Shown: piece after piece, positions 54,116 through 63,367 of the stretch
How the letters are laid out: each line of letters starts with the position of its first letter
How positions within the stretch are numbered: the stretch's first letter is position 1
DNA from: Vibrio agarilyticus
GTDB taxonomy: Bacteria > Pseudomonadota > Gammaproteobacteria > Enterobacterales > Vibrionaceae
Assembly: GCF_012641465.1 (NCBI RefSeq)
Contig: NZ_JABAIK010000002.1
Location: forward strand, 124,001 to 188,000
Direction of reading: 5' to 3'
DNA: 64,000 nt
Notes under the pieces: generated by a model
The model's database searches: none
Seen by the model: only the letters and a program-made list of their open reading frames with translations
What the model was told of the DNA's origin: nothing
Position numbers and translations under genes: made by a program

Positions 54116-55573
54116 GTGGTTTCTCCATTTATTGACTTATAAATCGCATAATGACGTTTCGTCATATTATTTGCGCTTATAGTCCTAAATTTCTAAAAGA
54201 TTAAATTAAATAGATAACTAAGCTAAAAGGTGAAAGCTATCTTTTGTCATTCTTTATATAATAGATATAAAGAAAAGATTGTCGATACAGATAATTTGCT
54301 AGTTCGCTATTTACCTTAAGCGATTATTGATATTAACAAGAATATTAATAAGAAGTTCCGTTTAATATCTAGCGGGCTTTCTGCTCTGGGGTGTAATTTA
54401 GATAAGAAATTTAATTTGACAAAACAGACAAATTTATCGAATCGACAAATTATCGATATCATCGACTTCAACCCCACAGCTATCAGGATCTTACGCCTCA
54501 ATTATTGATAATTAATTAAAATTAAATAAGGAATCTAATTTTTCGTTCAAGCCGATGGGTTTGATTGGAAGGAAATAAACTGACTTAAGCCTCGTTTAAA
54601 CCGGTTAAATACAGCAAACCAAAACTTTAAAATGTATGTTTCTAGCTCTTTTTAGTGATAAGAGTAGACCCTAGTTTGGTCTGTCTTTCAAAATGCACCG
54701 AGATAAAAGTGCCAATGACTAACCATTTGGCAGGAAAAGCCACAAACTTAATGCAAGATCGTGAGATAGGGCTCACCCAAACAGCTAACGTGTGTGGCTT
54801 TATACTTACTTTACCTATATCGTGCGATCAATGTGTGCAAAAAACCAAGCAAATTGCGCAAGACTTTCCAGAGGATCTAGATAAACACCATTCAATTGAT
54901 ATGATGTCGTCCGTTAGTCGGCTTGCTTTACACACAAAAGTTGGACGCCCCCCTTACGATACGTCGAGATTTATTACTTTCTGCGTTAGGTCATGGAAAT
55001 ATTACAAAAGTGCGATGCAGTAAAACATGACATTTTCATGTGGATTAATACTCAATCAAGTTAATATTTAGGGACAAATGGCCTGTGATTGCTTTTCAAT
55101 AAAATGCCTATTCAAAGCGCATTCTCCTTTAATCGATTAGTCGACTTGAAGCATATTATCTTTATTTTGAGCCTCTGCTTCAGCTCTAGTCCAGGCTTGT
55201 AAAAACAAGAGTTTCGCCTCCACACCTCAGCCATAGACTGATGTTAATTTTCGTTAATTAACACTCATACCATTGATTTATAAACGTTTTGTTTCTTGCT
55301 TTGTTAATGTTTCTTAAAATCTGACAATACTGTTTTTCCAATACGTTATATCTGTTAGCATGCAAAAAACTGACTGAATTTTTTAATCGGCAAGAGGTAA
55401 TTCGTTTGCCGATTTTCCTATTCCACAAATTAAAACACATGAATTTCAATGCGGTTTTACAAACAATGTTTATTGAAATTTCGCGCATATAGATATGCAT
55501 AGCAGTGTTTATATTTATGATGTTAGTGATTTATTCCACTTGGTTTTTATTGCATTAACAATGATATATGATT
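54116..55573. other. 1.45-kb AT-rich intergenic region
   Basis: The leader between the major pilin (minus) and the lipoprotein (plus). It should contain both promoters. The word TCGA-containing sites (TTGTCGATAC, TTATCGAATCGAC, ATTATCGATATCATCGAC) cluster at 54275-54465, which may be regulator sites. One frame (54715-55023 plus, 102 codons, MTNHLAGKATNLM start, two Cys) has no recognised homology and a poor ribosome site; I treat it as doubtful. No RNA gene was seen. Confidence 0.45.
54715..55023 (+). CDS. doubtful hypothetical protein
   Basis: A 102-codon frame, with a GTG start 20 codons upstream also possible. Motifs: ANVCGFILTLPISCDQCVQKTKQIAQDFPEDLDKHHS and a basic C-terminus. No family recognised; GAGATAAAAG at distance is a weak ribosome site. 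It may be a remnant, as it lies alone in a long AT-rich gap. Confidence 0.25.
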   Translation: MTNHLAGKATNLMQDREIGLTQTANVCGFILTLPISCDQCVQKTKQIAQDFPEDLDKHHSIDMMSSVSRLALHTKVGRPPYDTSRFITFCVRSWKYYKSAMQ

Positions 55574-58360
55574 ATGAATTATAACTTTTATTTCCGTCAT
55601 TCAATCATAGCTACTTCCCTTGCATTATTGCTAGGTTGCGGCGGTGGTAGTGATGGCAATTCAGCGCCAAGCACATCAGAACCTCAGCCTAATGCTGCAA
55701 TTCTTGCAATTGATGGCTTTAATGTCGTGCGCCCTAATATTGCAACGACTGTCGACCTGCAGCCATATGTTCGAGGCGAAAACCTACGCTTAACGGACAT
55801 ATACGCAAAAAACGATGTGGCCAACTGCGGAACGCCTGTCATTAAAGACTTGGCGCTTGAGATTAATACCTTCGGCGCGGCTTATTGCACATACGCCTAT
55901 ACCATCACTGATGGCCATAGCGAACATTCTGCTAATCTGAGTGTACTTGCTAGCGAAGCAGATTCACCTCTATTGACTCCACTTTCAGAGCAGGCGGTCA
56001 TTGGCGATGGTGTGATGACCTTTGACCTTCCATCATTATTGTCTGGAGAGTGGAAAAGCACATACTCTGTTAATGTCGACTCAGTTGTCGTCCAAGGTAT
56101 GGATGATAATCTCGGTAGCGTGACTGCGACCGGGAATACTTTGACATTCACACCTCCTGAATATTCTGGATGGAATCGCATTGTTTACACATTGACTGAT
56201 TCTGCGGCGCCAGGTGCAGATTTGATGGGTGTGATTTATGTTACCGTATCGGATGATACCAATTTACCACCGTCAATACGTGCGCCATTTTATGAATACA
56301 ACACTGACACCACAATCATCGATGTTTCGACTACTCCAAATGAATTAAAATGTTCAAGTGGTACCGGCGGGCTGTGTGATTTTAAACCACTTCTGAATAC
56401 AAGTAACTTTATCCAGATGACCACTTATAATGGCAACTGGGTCAAGGATATCGCACTGCCTGAAGACCCAGCCTACGATGGTAAATTGTTCCAACTTGTC
56501 CATAAAGCGGCCTATAACTCACATGTTTACAGTGGTGATGATACGACGGGCCGCTATCTTGCGCTAAGTTACAATGGTTTGTCTCAAACCTTTACTAACA
56601 TCGCAGGTAAGTGGTATCTCAAACCCTCACCAACGATTGAAGCGGCTACAGAAGTCACTGTTGATTTAGCCACATTGAATGGATTAGACATCATCGACCC
56701 AGAGGGCCAAACTTGGCAACTGGTTGACGTACAAAGTTACACCAGTACAGTGACGCCAACTGAACCAGATGATATCAATAACACTCGCTTCAACTTTAGT
56801 GCGACTAACGCGGGTGTGCATATTGTTCAATACATTGTTGCTGACCACTATGGCGGCTATGCGTCTGGTTTTATCAAAATGAACGTAAGCGCGAGGGGTG
56901 GAGAAGCGACTTGGGTTGATGTTGATGGATTTACAGCCCCTTTAACATTCGATGAAGCCGGAGCATTAGGTCTTGCAACGAAAGACATCTGGGATGAACC
57001 TGTCAATAATACCATTGCGGGCTTCAATGATGCCGCTGCCGATAACTACTGTAGCTCAGTCGGTATCATACCCACGCTGACCGATATTCAGTTATTGCGT
57101 GACGGAAACTTAGCAGGCGGCGTGTTAACGGGTGATCTGGCTGATTGGCCATTGCAGCAGCCTTATCTTGTCAAAGATGGCTCACGTTACAAAGGATTCC
57201 GTTTAGACTCTGCAATTGTCACGGATTATGAACCATACGCACCCTACTATGCCACGTGTATTGAGGCGCGCATCATGAAAGCCGAGTTTCCCACTTACAC
57301 AGCGGTCGCTAACGGTGAACCGCACGAAGTGGCCATCGTGTCTATGCCTTATGCCAATACATTTAGCACAGAGACCGTTGCAGGTACACTTATTGCCGGT
57401 GAGGTCACTCTGGATAAAGGCACGACCGATGGTGGCGTCACACCGCTATACGGCTCAACCACGGTGGTTGGGACGCATCGCTTTGCCTTAATCAACAACT
57501 CGGATGAATTTTCTCGTTTAATTAGCCCAACGATTGAATATGTTGGTGATGTGACAACCGCAGACTTTGATTCGGTCTCGATAGTTGCAAACTATGAGCA
57601 CCATGACGGCGTCGCGCAGAATAAAATTTCTCTCGTCGTTAAGGACTTTTTTGGTAACGTGGTTAAAAACGCGCTCGTCGACGTCGAAGTCGTTGAAGCT
57701 GATCCTGATCGTAGTGTCACTGTTGAATTCATTCCTGCAAACAGGCGCACCGATGCAGAGGGTAAATTACAGCTCAATGTCACCAACACCGCACGTGAAA
57801 TTGTGACATTTAAGGTTCAATATAATCACCGTGCAGATGGTGTGCAAAAAGAGCAGAGTCGCGATTTACTCTTCGGACCTGACAGATTTCCATGCGGTAT
57901 CTCGGGTGGCGGCTTTAACTGTTTACCAACGCTTGACTCTAAAAGCATGCCAGGGTTTCTTTACCTAGCACCACCAGAGCGAGCTTTTATGAACAGAATC
58001 TATTATGGATCAACGGCTAACGGTTATCATTATTCCTCAACCTCTAGCCCTTCAAGTCCATATTATGACTCTCTGCCGGGCTTTTATTCGCCACGATTTA
58101 CCAAAGATGAAGCTCATGCTTGGTGCGCGCGGAATAACTCAATGCAAACACTGCAAAGAACGAACTGGCGCATGGCAACCGTTGCAGAGTACGACAAACT
58201 TTATGGTGAATTTGGCAAAATGACTAACGCTCGAGGCTGGTTTACTGCGATGACATTCTGGGCTAATGACCTTACAGGTACGATAAACCTTCGTACGGGT
58301 GAACATGGCAGTGCTGCACCCAAGTATGGTTCTGTAAGCTGCGTGTCTGAGGCGGAATAA
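55574..58360 (+). CDS. large surface lipoprotein with Ig-like domains
   Basis: A 928-residue probable lipoprotein; the lipobox ALLLGC gives lipidated Cys22, followed by a GGGSDGNSAPSTSEPQ tether. Repeated β-rich segments of about 90-100 residues run to 450. A first lectin-like or DUF1566-style segment lies near 480-580 (DNYCSSVGIIPTLTDIQLLRDG ... YYATCIE), a Big-type Ig domain near 675-760 (VKDFFGNVVKNALVDVEV ... DAEGKLQLNVTNTA), and a second Cys-flanked segment at the end (KDEAHAWCARNN ... WRMATVAEYDKLYGEFG ... VSCVSEAE). It is probably a surface adhesin. The start is uncertain: no strong ribosome site, and an ATG two codons upstream. Confidence 0.7.
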   Translation: MNYNFYFRHSIIATSLALLLGCGGGSDGNSAPSTSEPQPNAAILAIDGFNVVRPNIATTVDLQPYVRGENLRLTDIYAKNDVANCGTPVIKDLALEINTFGAAYCTYAYTITDGHSEHSANLSVLASEADSPLLTPLSEQAVIGDGVMTFDLPSLLSGEWKSTYSVNVDSVVVQGMDDNLGSVTATGNTLTFTPPEYSGWNRIVYTLTDSAAPGADLMGVIYVTVSDDTNLPPSIRAPFYEYNTDTTIIDVSTTPNELKCSSGTGGLCDFKPLLNTSNFIQMTTYNGNWVKDIALPEDPAYDGKLFQLVHKAAYNSHVYSGDDTTGRYLALSYNGLSQTFTNIAGKWYLKPSPTIEAATEVTVDLATLNGLDIIDPEGQTWQLVDVQSYTSTVTPTEPDDINNTRFNFSATNAGVHIVQYIVADHYGGYASGFIKMNVSARGGEATWVDVDGFTAPLTFDEAGALGLATKDIWDEPVNNTIAGFNDAAADNYCSSVGIIPTLTDIQLLRDGNLAGGVLTGDLADWPLQQPYLVKDGSRYKGFRLDSAIVTDYEPYAPYYATCIEARIMKAEFPTYTAVANGEPHEVAIVSMPYANTFSTETVAGTLIAGEVTLDKGTTDGGVTPLYGSTTVVGTHRFALINNSDEFSRLISPTIEYVGDVTTADFDSVSIVANYEHHDGVAQNKISLVVKDFFGNVVKNALVDVEVVEADPDRSVTVEFIPANRRTDAEGKLQLNVTNTAREIVTFKVQYNHRADGVQKEQSRDLLFGPDRFPCGISGGGFNCLPTLDSKSMPGFLYLAPPERAFMNRIYYGSTANGYHYSSTSSPSSPYYDSLPGFYSPRFTKDEAHAWCARNNSMQTLQRTNWRMATVAEYDKLYGEFGKMTNARGWFTAMTFWANDLTGTINLRTGEHGSAAPKYGSVSCVSEAE

Positions 58361-58365
58361 TGTGC

Positions 58366-58437
58366 ATGATGGCCAACCCCGTTGGCAAATGGGACTGTTA
58401 TCCGCATCCCCGTTTGGCATATGCGGCCATCATTTTA
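58366..58437 (+). terminator. terminator after the lipoprotein gene
   Basis: ATGATGGCC (58366-58374) and GGCCATCAT (58425-58433) pair as an outer stem, followed by TTTTA. The 50-base interior holds a smaller stem, CCGCAT with ATGCGG, and two direct copies of CCCCGTTTGGCA-like sequence. It lies six bases after the stop. Confidence 0.6.
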
Positions 58438-58641
58438 TCGTATAATTCTTACTGTGTTACCCCATTAACAATCCGTTTTTCCGATTGTTAGTGGGAACCT
58501 TGCGAAGTTAACCACTTTTTCCAAAACCTGATACAACCAATAACTCACTTAAATTAAAACCTCTATACATCCATCTACTATAATAAATTTGTTTTAATTT
58601 TAAGCAGATACATACTAATCGAATGAAAAATAGAATATTTT

Positions 58642-59283
58642 ATGTCTAAAAACTACTTAATTAATGGCTGCGTGCTAAACTTTAGTGAGAGTTTAGTCAT
58701 TAAGAGCCTTGGGCAAAGAGAAAACCTTAAAAAAAATCAAATACTTTTGCTCAAAACACTCATTAATGCTTATCCGGAAATTGTCTCGGTTGACGATATC
58801 AAGGAGCAGGTCTGGGGTCATACCTTTATCAGCAACGAGTCCGTGACTCAGCTGATAAAAAAAACTCGGACATCAATTGATGATCAAGAAAAAACGGTGA
58901 TTATCAATCATAAAGGTGAGGGTTACTCGATTTCTTCCGTTACAGAGCAAGATGAAACAAATCAGCAAGAGAGTGCGGCGCTATTAAACCAATCGGTTAC
59001 CAAAGGAGATCGTGGCGAGAACAATAATCTATCAAAATCGAGCCACTGGTCTTGGCTAACTGCCTTATACTTTACGGTTAGCATTATCGGATGGGTAGTA
59101 ATTGCAATGTATCTATATAAGTCGCAAGCCACCTTTGATATCCAAAAGTTACCTGACTTGACTCAATCCCATTATACAGTTGTGAGTAATAACGAAGCCG
59201 GAATAACACTAAGATATGAAGATTTAACGTGTCGTTTAAATTTTGAAAGTTTCGAGGCCTGGTGTGAAAAAAATAACCATTAA
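58642..59283 (+). CDS. ToxR/VtrA-like membrane-bound regulator
   Basis: A 213-residue protein. The cytoplasmic OmpR-type winged helix (about 20-100) contains VSVDDIKEQVWGHTFISNESVTQLIKKTRTSIDD and INHKGEGYSI. A polar linker is followed by one membrane helix (about 138-158, WLTALYFTVSIIGWVVIAMYL) and a small periplasmic tail of about 55 residues with Cys197 and Cys208. This topology is that of ToxR, VtrA and CadC, which bind DNA from the membrane. The tail is shorter than in VtrA. The overlapping next gene codes for a likely partner. It probably controls nearby surface genes; inferred from position. Confidence 0.8.
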   Translation: MSKNYLINGCVLNFSESLVIKSLGQRENLKKNQILLLKTLINAYPEIVSVDDIKEQVWGHTFISNESVTQLIKKTRTSIDDQEKTVIINHKGEGYSISSVTEQDETNQQESAALLNQSVTKGDRGENNNLSKSSHWSWLTALYFTVSIIGWVVIAMYLYKSQATFDIQKLPDLTQSHYTVVSNNEAGITLRYEDLTCRLNFESFEAWCEKNNH

Positions 59284-59671
59284 AAATATCAGTGTCATAA
59301 ACGTTCTTATTTCACTTCTTTTTTTGTTCGTTTTCATTTTTGGCAAACCGGAAACTCTATATTACCGTGGCACAACAAAATTTGATTACGATGCTCCTTT
59401 CAAAAAGGTTGTGAGTCAACTCTATAGTAAGGGTAGTGACATTAACATTATATCGACTCGGTATAAAAACAGAGATAGCTACTCTATAGTAGAAGGAAAT
59501 TATTCATTAAACAAATTAAGAAAAATAAATAGGATTTATCTTAGAAATGTTGACATTAACCAAAAATCACTGGCCAGCTTCCATATTTATAGGGTTAGTC
59601 GCCACTGCCTAATGATTACTCCGGTAGGTCAAAAATCACTTAATAACATTCGATTCTTTTGCGAGGCTTAA
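59264..59671 (+). CDS. ToxS/VtrC-like periplasmic partner protein
   Basis: A 135-residue protein: one membrane helix (about 10-28, SVINVLISLLFLFVFIFG) and a periplasmic domain of about 105 residues, β-rich, with Cys in SRHCLMI and FFCEA. I chose the GTG at 59264, which overlaps the regulator gene by 20 bases and places the helix at residue 10, over an ATG at 59243. Gene order, overlap and topology match the ToxR-ToxS and VtrA-VtrC co-component pairs, in which the partner completes a ligand-binding (bile-salt) lipocalin-like domain. No direct sequence signature for bile binding is visible. Confidence 0.6.
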   Translation: MKKITIKNISVINVLISLLFLFVFIFGKPETLYYRGTTKFDYDAPFKKVVSQLYSKGSDINIISTRYKNRDSYSIVEGNYSLNKLRKINRIYLRNVDINQKSLASFHIYRVSRHCLMITPVGQKSLNNIRFFCEA

Positions 59672-59698
59672 AATCTCGCCAAGAAATTAGTGCTAAAA

Positions 59699-59848
59699 TA
59701 TACTCCTATCACTTGAAGATGTAGGTTTGTTAGCTGGCTCTCACAGACCTCATCACATTATTTATCTATATTGACATTTATCTATATTAACAAAGTTCTC
59801 AGAGATTTCTTTCGTTTGCCGCCTACTGCAACTTTAATGTTGTTTATA
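59699..59848 (-). repeat. ERIC-like intergenic repeat, copy 7, opposite orientation
   Basis: On the minus strand TATAAACAACATTAAAGTTGCAGTAGGCGGCAAACGAAAG, then TGTGATGAGGTCTGTGAGAGCCAGC and AGGAGTATA, as in the other copies. It lies inside the gap between the regulator pair and the second OmpA gene. The rest of the 390-base gap is AT-rich with a poly-A run near 60010. Confidence 0.7.
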
Positions 59849-60061
59849 CGTAGACAGCAACGTTAAAATTCTTTGAAGTTGATTAGTGTTTTCACCCTTC
59901 TATCAACAATTCTACAACCTCAAGCACAATAATTGCAGATTAAATCAGGATTGATAATAGTTATTAAAAATTAATCCAACCCTAACTCCACCACCTCCCA
60001 TTGCAATGATAAAAAAAAAATCAATAATAGCACGACGTACCAATAAAAATCAGTTTCAATC

Positions 60062-61018
60062 ATGAATAAGAATATATTAATCGCATCAATAATAAGCGGA
60101 TTTTCATTTAACGGCTATGCTTCTGATTCTTACTATGTAGGAACAGGTCTTGGTTACGGCTTTTTAAGCGATGTTTGTGACATATCAGAATCCTGTCAAG
60201 ACAAAGGCTGGTCGGGAAACTTGCATACTGGTTATGAAATAAACCCATATTTGGCCACCGAGCTTAACTTAGATTATCTTAGTAATTTCACTATAACTGA
60301 AAAAAACATTAACAATGTTGATAACATAATGAAAACGGATCTGTTGGCACTGACAATCGCACCTAAGTTTACTTTACCACTCACACCATCAATATCTATT
60401 TATGGCAAATTTGGTGGCGCATATATCACTGCATCAGGTGAATCAGACATTGTCACAACAGCATCAATTGGATATCAATACAAAATTAATTCATCTATGT
60501 CTTTTGGACTGGAATACCAAACATTCCAAGAAATGACATCCAAAAAAATTGAAAGCATGGATGTCAACATTGCTAGCCTTAGATTCAGTTACAATTTAGG
60601 TAAAAATGAAACGTTACAATCAAACATAGCGGATGAGGACATTATTCGACCAACAATTGAATTAAACAACGCTATCCATCCAAGCTATATCACAAATGTA
60701 TACTTTGATTTCGATCAATCAACAAGTTCCCTTAGTGATAGTTTAAATAAGGTTATCGACATTCTTAAAACCTATCGTAACGCCAGTGTTGAAATAATCG
60801 GACATTCTGACAGCACAGGACAAGAAAAATATAATTTATTGCTTTCTGAAAAACGCGCAAAATTCATTTTTGACAATCTCGCCAAACAGGGAATACCGGT
60901 GGATAGAATGTCTATAAGTGCACAAGGTGAACATTCACCGAGCGCATCAAATGATACTTTAAGTGGTCAACAAAAAAACCGCCGTGTTGAAATTATTATT
61001 TCCTCTTTCAAATATTAA
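60062..61018 (+). CDS. second OmpA-like outer-membrane protein
   Basis: A 318-residue paralogue of the OmpA at 46539. Signal peptide MNKNILIASIISGFSFNGYA; barrel with a matching Cys pair (DVCDISESCQD), the LALTIAPKFTLPLTPSISIYGKFGGAYI stretch, and a C-domain with VYFDFDQSTSSLSDSLNKVIDILKTYRNASVEIIGHSDSTGQEKYNLLLSEKRA and GQQKNRRVEI. There is no proline hinge and AT-rich codons are frequent (AAA, AAT, ATA). Its position beside the ToxR/VtrA-like pair is notable, since ToxR controls OmpU/OmpT porins in vibrios. Confidence 0.88.
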   Translation: MNKNILIASIISGFSFNGYASDSYYVGTGLGYGFLSDVCDISESCQDKGWSGNLHTGYEINPYLATELNLDYLSNFTITEKNINNVDNIMKTDLLALTIAPKFTLPLTPSISIYGKFGGAYITASGESDIVTTASIGYQYKINSSMSFGLEYQTFQEMTSKKIESMDVNIASLRFSYNLGKNETLQSNIADEDIIRPTIELNNAIHPSYITNVYFDFDQSTSSLSDSLNKVIDILKTYRNASVEIIGHSDSTGQEKYNLLLSEKRAKFIFDNLAKQGIPVDRMSISAQGEHSPSASNDTLSGQQKNRRVEIIISSFKY

Positions 61019-61070
61019 TAATGATTTTATTTAATGCTTACTGTATTGGTAATTTTTAAACAAGGAATTT

Positions 61071-61808
61071 ATGAAAATACTTAATACGACCAATATAACA
61101 GAATGGAAAGATGTGCTTAATTCTAAGCACTCTTTACCTCTTGATATTATAGAGTACAATAAGGACAACTTTTTCTCTTCGGTTGACACTCTAGTTAATA
61201 TAACTTATCCAGAAGTTACTTTTACAGAAGTAAAAACGACTAGTTATAAAGCACAATTCAACCCTACTCAGCTAAAGCAAGGAAACGAGTTTTTTTTGCT
61301 AACTTATAGCTATAACCAATTTATTGGAAATCAAAAAAATAATAACTATAATTTTTCTCATTCTTCATTTATTTTAGACCTCACACAACCCTTTGTCGGC
61401 CATTATATAAAAGATGGTCATTCAAAGGCATTAGTCATTCCATTCGATGTACTTCCTTCTTTGTCAGTCGACTTCTTGCGAAATCGAAATCTCACATATC
61501 ATCCCTTATGTATCGCAATAACAACACTATTGAAGAGCACCAACACCGATGAATTAGACACTGAGAATAACTATAAAATAAACGCTATTATGGACTTGCT
61601 TTCTATTACCAAAATTGAAGACAAGTCAAACATCATTACCGATATAAGACTATTTTTAGAAAAAAACGTCATCCAAAATAAAAAAATAGATTTGGATATA
61701 TTGGCTGCTGCTTTTTACATGTCTAGGAGAAAAATGCAATATGTATTAAGTGAACATGGCTGGACATATAGAAAATTAGTTGAAGATATAAAAATGCGCT
61801 ATCGATAA
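61071..61808 (+). CDS. AraC-like regulator lacking the second helix-turn-helix
   Basis: A 245-residue protein; ATG follows AAGGA. The N-terminal part (about 1-175) looks like an AraC-type sensory region with β strands. The C-terminal part has KIDLDILAAAFYMSRRKMQYVLSEHGWTYRKLVEDIKMRYR, the first helix-turn-helix and connecting helix of an AraC domain. The frame stops right after R-Y-R, where a second helix-turn-helix of about 45 residues would follow. It is therefore probably truncated, or a dominant-negative or cofactor-like form. It lies 52 bases after the OmpA paralogue. Confidence 0.72.
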   Translation: MKILNTTNITEWKDVLNSKHSLPLDIIEYNKDNFFSSVDTLVNITYPEVTFTEVKTTSYKAQFNPTQLKQGNEFFLLTYSYNQFIGNQKNNNYNFSHSSFILDLTQPFVGHYIKDGHSKALVIPFDVLPSLSVDFLRNRNLTYHPLCIAITTLLKSTNTDELDTENNYKINAIMDLLSITKIEDKSNIITDIRLFLEKNVIQNKKIDLDILAAAFYMSRRKMQYVLSEHGWTYRKLVEDIKMRYR

Positions 61809-61821
61809 TGATTCAATTGAC

Positions 61822-62742
61822 CTAAACCTTATTTAATCGCTGATTTTCAGGATCAAAATAACGGTTAAGATCGAGCAGCAGTGCATGAAATTCTTGAACA
61901 TGTTCCCACAGTTGCGCTTTATCCAGCGTATTAGGATCATTCGCGATGAGCTGGCTCACACGATGAATTTGACGCTGCCAATAAGGTTCAATGTTACTCA
62001 CTCGACTCAGCACCTCTAATGCGTCATAAGCAAGTTTGTGCGCCTGCTCGTAAGCACTGAATTCGAGACACTCACTTGGTGATGCTTTGTCGCTCAATCG
62101 AGTGCCCCCACTATCAAGCTTTAAGACACCCTGGCAGAGCCCTTCAAGATAAACTCGATATGGTGTTAAGGCTTCAATTGCTTGAAAGCACCGAGCTGCA
62201 GGGCCAGTATAGGGATAAGGCGCCACAATATGCTGAGAAACGTCCAGTGGTAATTGAATTGATACATTTGCCTGTTCACACCGATGCAGCAGACGACTAA
62301 GTAATCCTTGCTGCGGCATCCAGTGCTGAATTTGAAAAATGCGTTCGAGGTGATAATCCGTTGAGACCAACATCAACTGAAATTGTGTATTTGACGCATG
62401 GCATGGCGCAATATCTTTTATCAGCATACGCGCAACAAACTCGATATTTTCAACCGTGGTCGTCGATTGATTTTCACGCCAGATCCCGCCTAATGGATGG
62501 GCTATTGAGTCATCAGTAAGTTGCGCTAAATAAGCATCGCAAAGAACATCAGCTTCGGCACGATTTTGTCCTTGAGTCACTCCGCCACAAAAAAGAATGG
62601 TTGCGCTCGTCAACTCAGCATAACGTCGCTGAGCCTCTATCAAAGTGCAGATACGCCCGTGCCCCTCTGGTGTTAGCTCATTATTAACCAGTCGCTTACC
62701 CAGCACGACCACAACCAAATGTGTGTCGGGATAAAATTCCAT
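61822..62742 (-). CDS. YdcF-like DUF218 protein
   Basis: A 306-residue soluble protein of the DUF218/YdcF family. The Rossmann-like N-terminal part has LVVVVLGKRLVNNELTPEGHGRICTLIEA, ILFCGGVTQGQNRAEADVL, ENQSTTTVENIEF and LMLVSTDYHLERIFQI, the conserved YdcF-type blocks. A helical C-terminal extension (about 200-306) follows. The reaction is unknown; the fold may bind nucleotide-like ligands. The ATG at 62742 has AGGG eight bases upstream; a GTG three codons earlier is in frame. Confidence 0.78.
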   Translation of the reverse strand: MEFYPDTHLVVVVLGKRLVNNELTPEGHGRICTLIEAQRRYAELTSATILFCGGVTQGQNRAEADVLCDAYLAQLTDDSIAHPLGGIWRENQSTTTVENIEFVARMLIKDIAPCHASNTQFQLMLVSTDYHLERIFQIQHWMPQQGLLSRLLHRCEQANVSIQLPLDVSQHIVAPYPYTGPAARCFQAIEALTPYRVYLEGLCQGVLKLDSGGTRLSDKASPSECLEFSAYEQAHKLAYDALEVLSRVSNIEPYWQRQIHRVSQLIANDPNTLDKAQLWEHVQEFHALLLDLNRYFDPENQRLNKV

Positions 62743-62771
62743 TTCACTCACCCTGCGTCTTACCGATGGAA

Positions 62772-63191
62772 TTATTCGTTTTTAACGCTTTCAGGTACGA
62801 TTTCCCAACTGTGCGTCATCGTCACGCCCGCACCCAGCATTAGACACACCGAGCAATATTTGGTCAGCGAATCCGCGGTAACTTGAGCCACAGTATTCGG
62901 CGTCAAATCATCGCCACTCACGATGAAGTGAATATTCACCTGCGTAAACAGGCGCGGCGCGCTTTCACGTCGCTCTGCTGTTACAGTCGCAATGCACCCA
63001 GTAACAGGCTCACCCGCAGCTTTTAATCCATCAACCACATCAACCGAGCTGCATCCACCCGCCGCCATGAGCACCATCTCCATGGGACTTGGCGCTTTTG
63101 CTCCGCCCTGCCCATCCATTACCACTGAATGCCCTGAATTTGATTGACCTAAAAAGGTCAAATTATCGACCCATTTCACTTCTGCTTTCAT
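62772..63191 (-). CDS. OsmC family protein, YhfA-like
   Basis: A 139-residue OsmC/Ohr-fold protein. Two cysteines near GGCSSVDVV (C47) and SVCLMLGAG (C117) are the family's thiol pair in the YhfA branch. QGGAKAPSPMEMVLMAAGGC fits the YhfA group. Members reduce organic hydroperoxides or are uncharacterised. It is followed by the YdcF-like gene after 29 bases, so they may form an operon. Confidence 0.85.
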   Translation of the reverse strand: MKAEVKWVDNLTFLGQSNSGHSVVMDGQGGAKAPSPMEMVLMAAGGCSSVDVVDGLKAAGEPVTGCIATVTAERRESAPRLFTQVNIHFIVSGDDLTPNTVAQVTADSLTKYCSVCLMLGAGVTMTHSWEIVPESVKNE

Positions 63192-63367
63192 ATTGTGTTG
63201 TTACCTTATCGAAATACTCGACCACTTTACTCACTTCGTCTTCGGGCGCAATAAAATTTCTGGGTTTGGAAATTTTTGTCATAGAAAACCGTTCTTTTTA
63301 ATTATGTTTTTACGCCTAAGCGCCCTTAAGTTGCAAAGGTGTATAGGGAACAAATGAGGAGAATCGG

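Noticed and set aside
55258-55500. 80-codon minus-strand frame in the long gap before the lipoprotein
   Set aside because: No ribosome site, no domain, and composition expected from AT-rich noncoding DNA.
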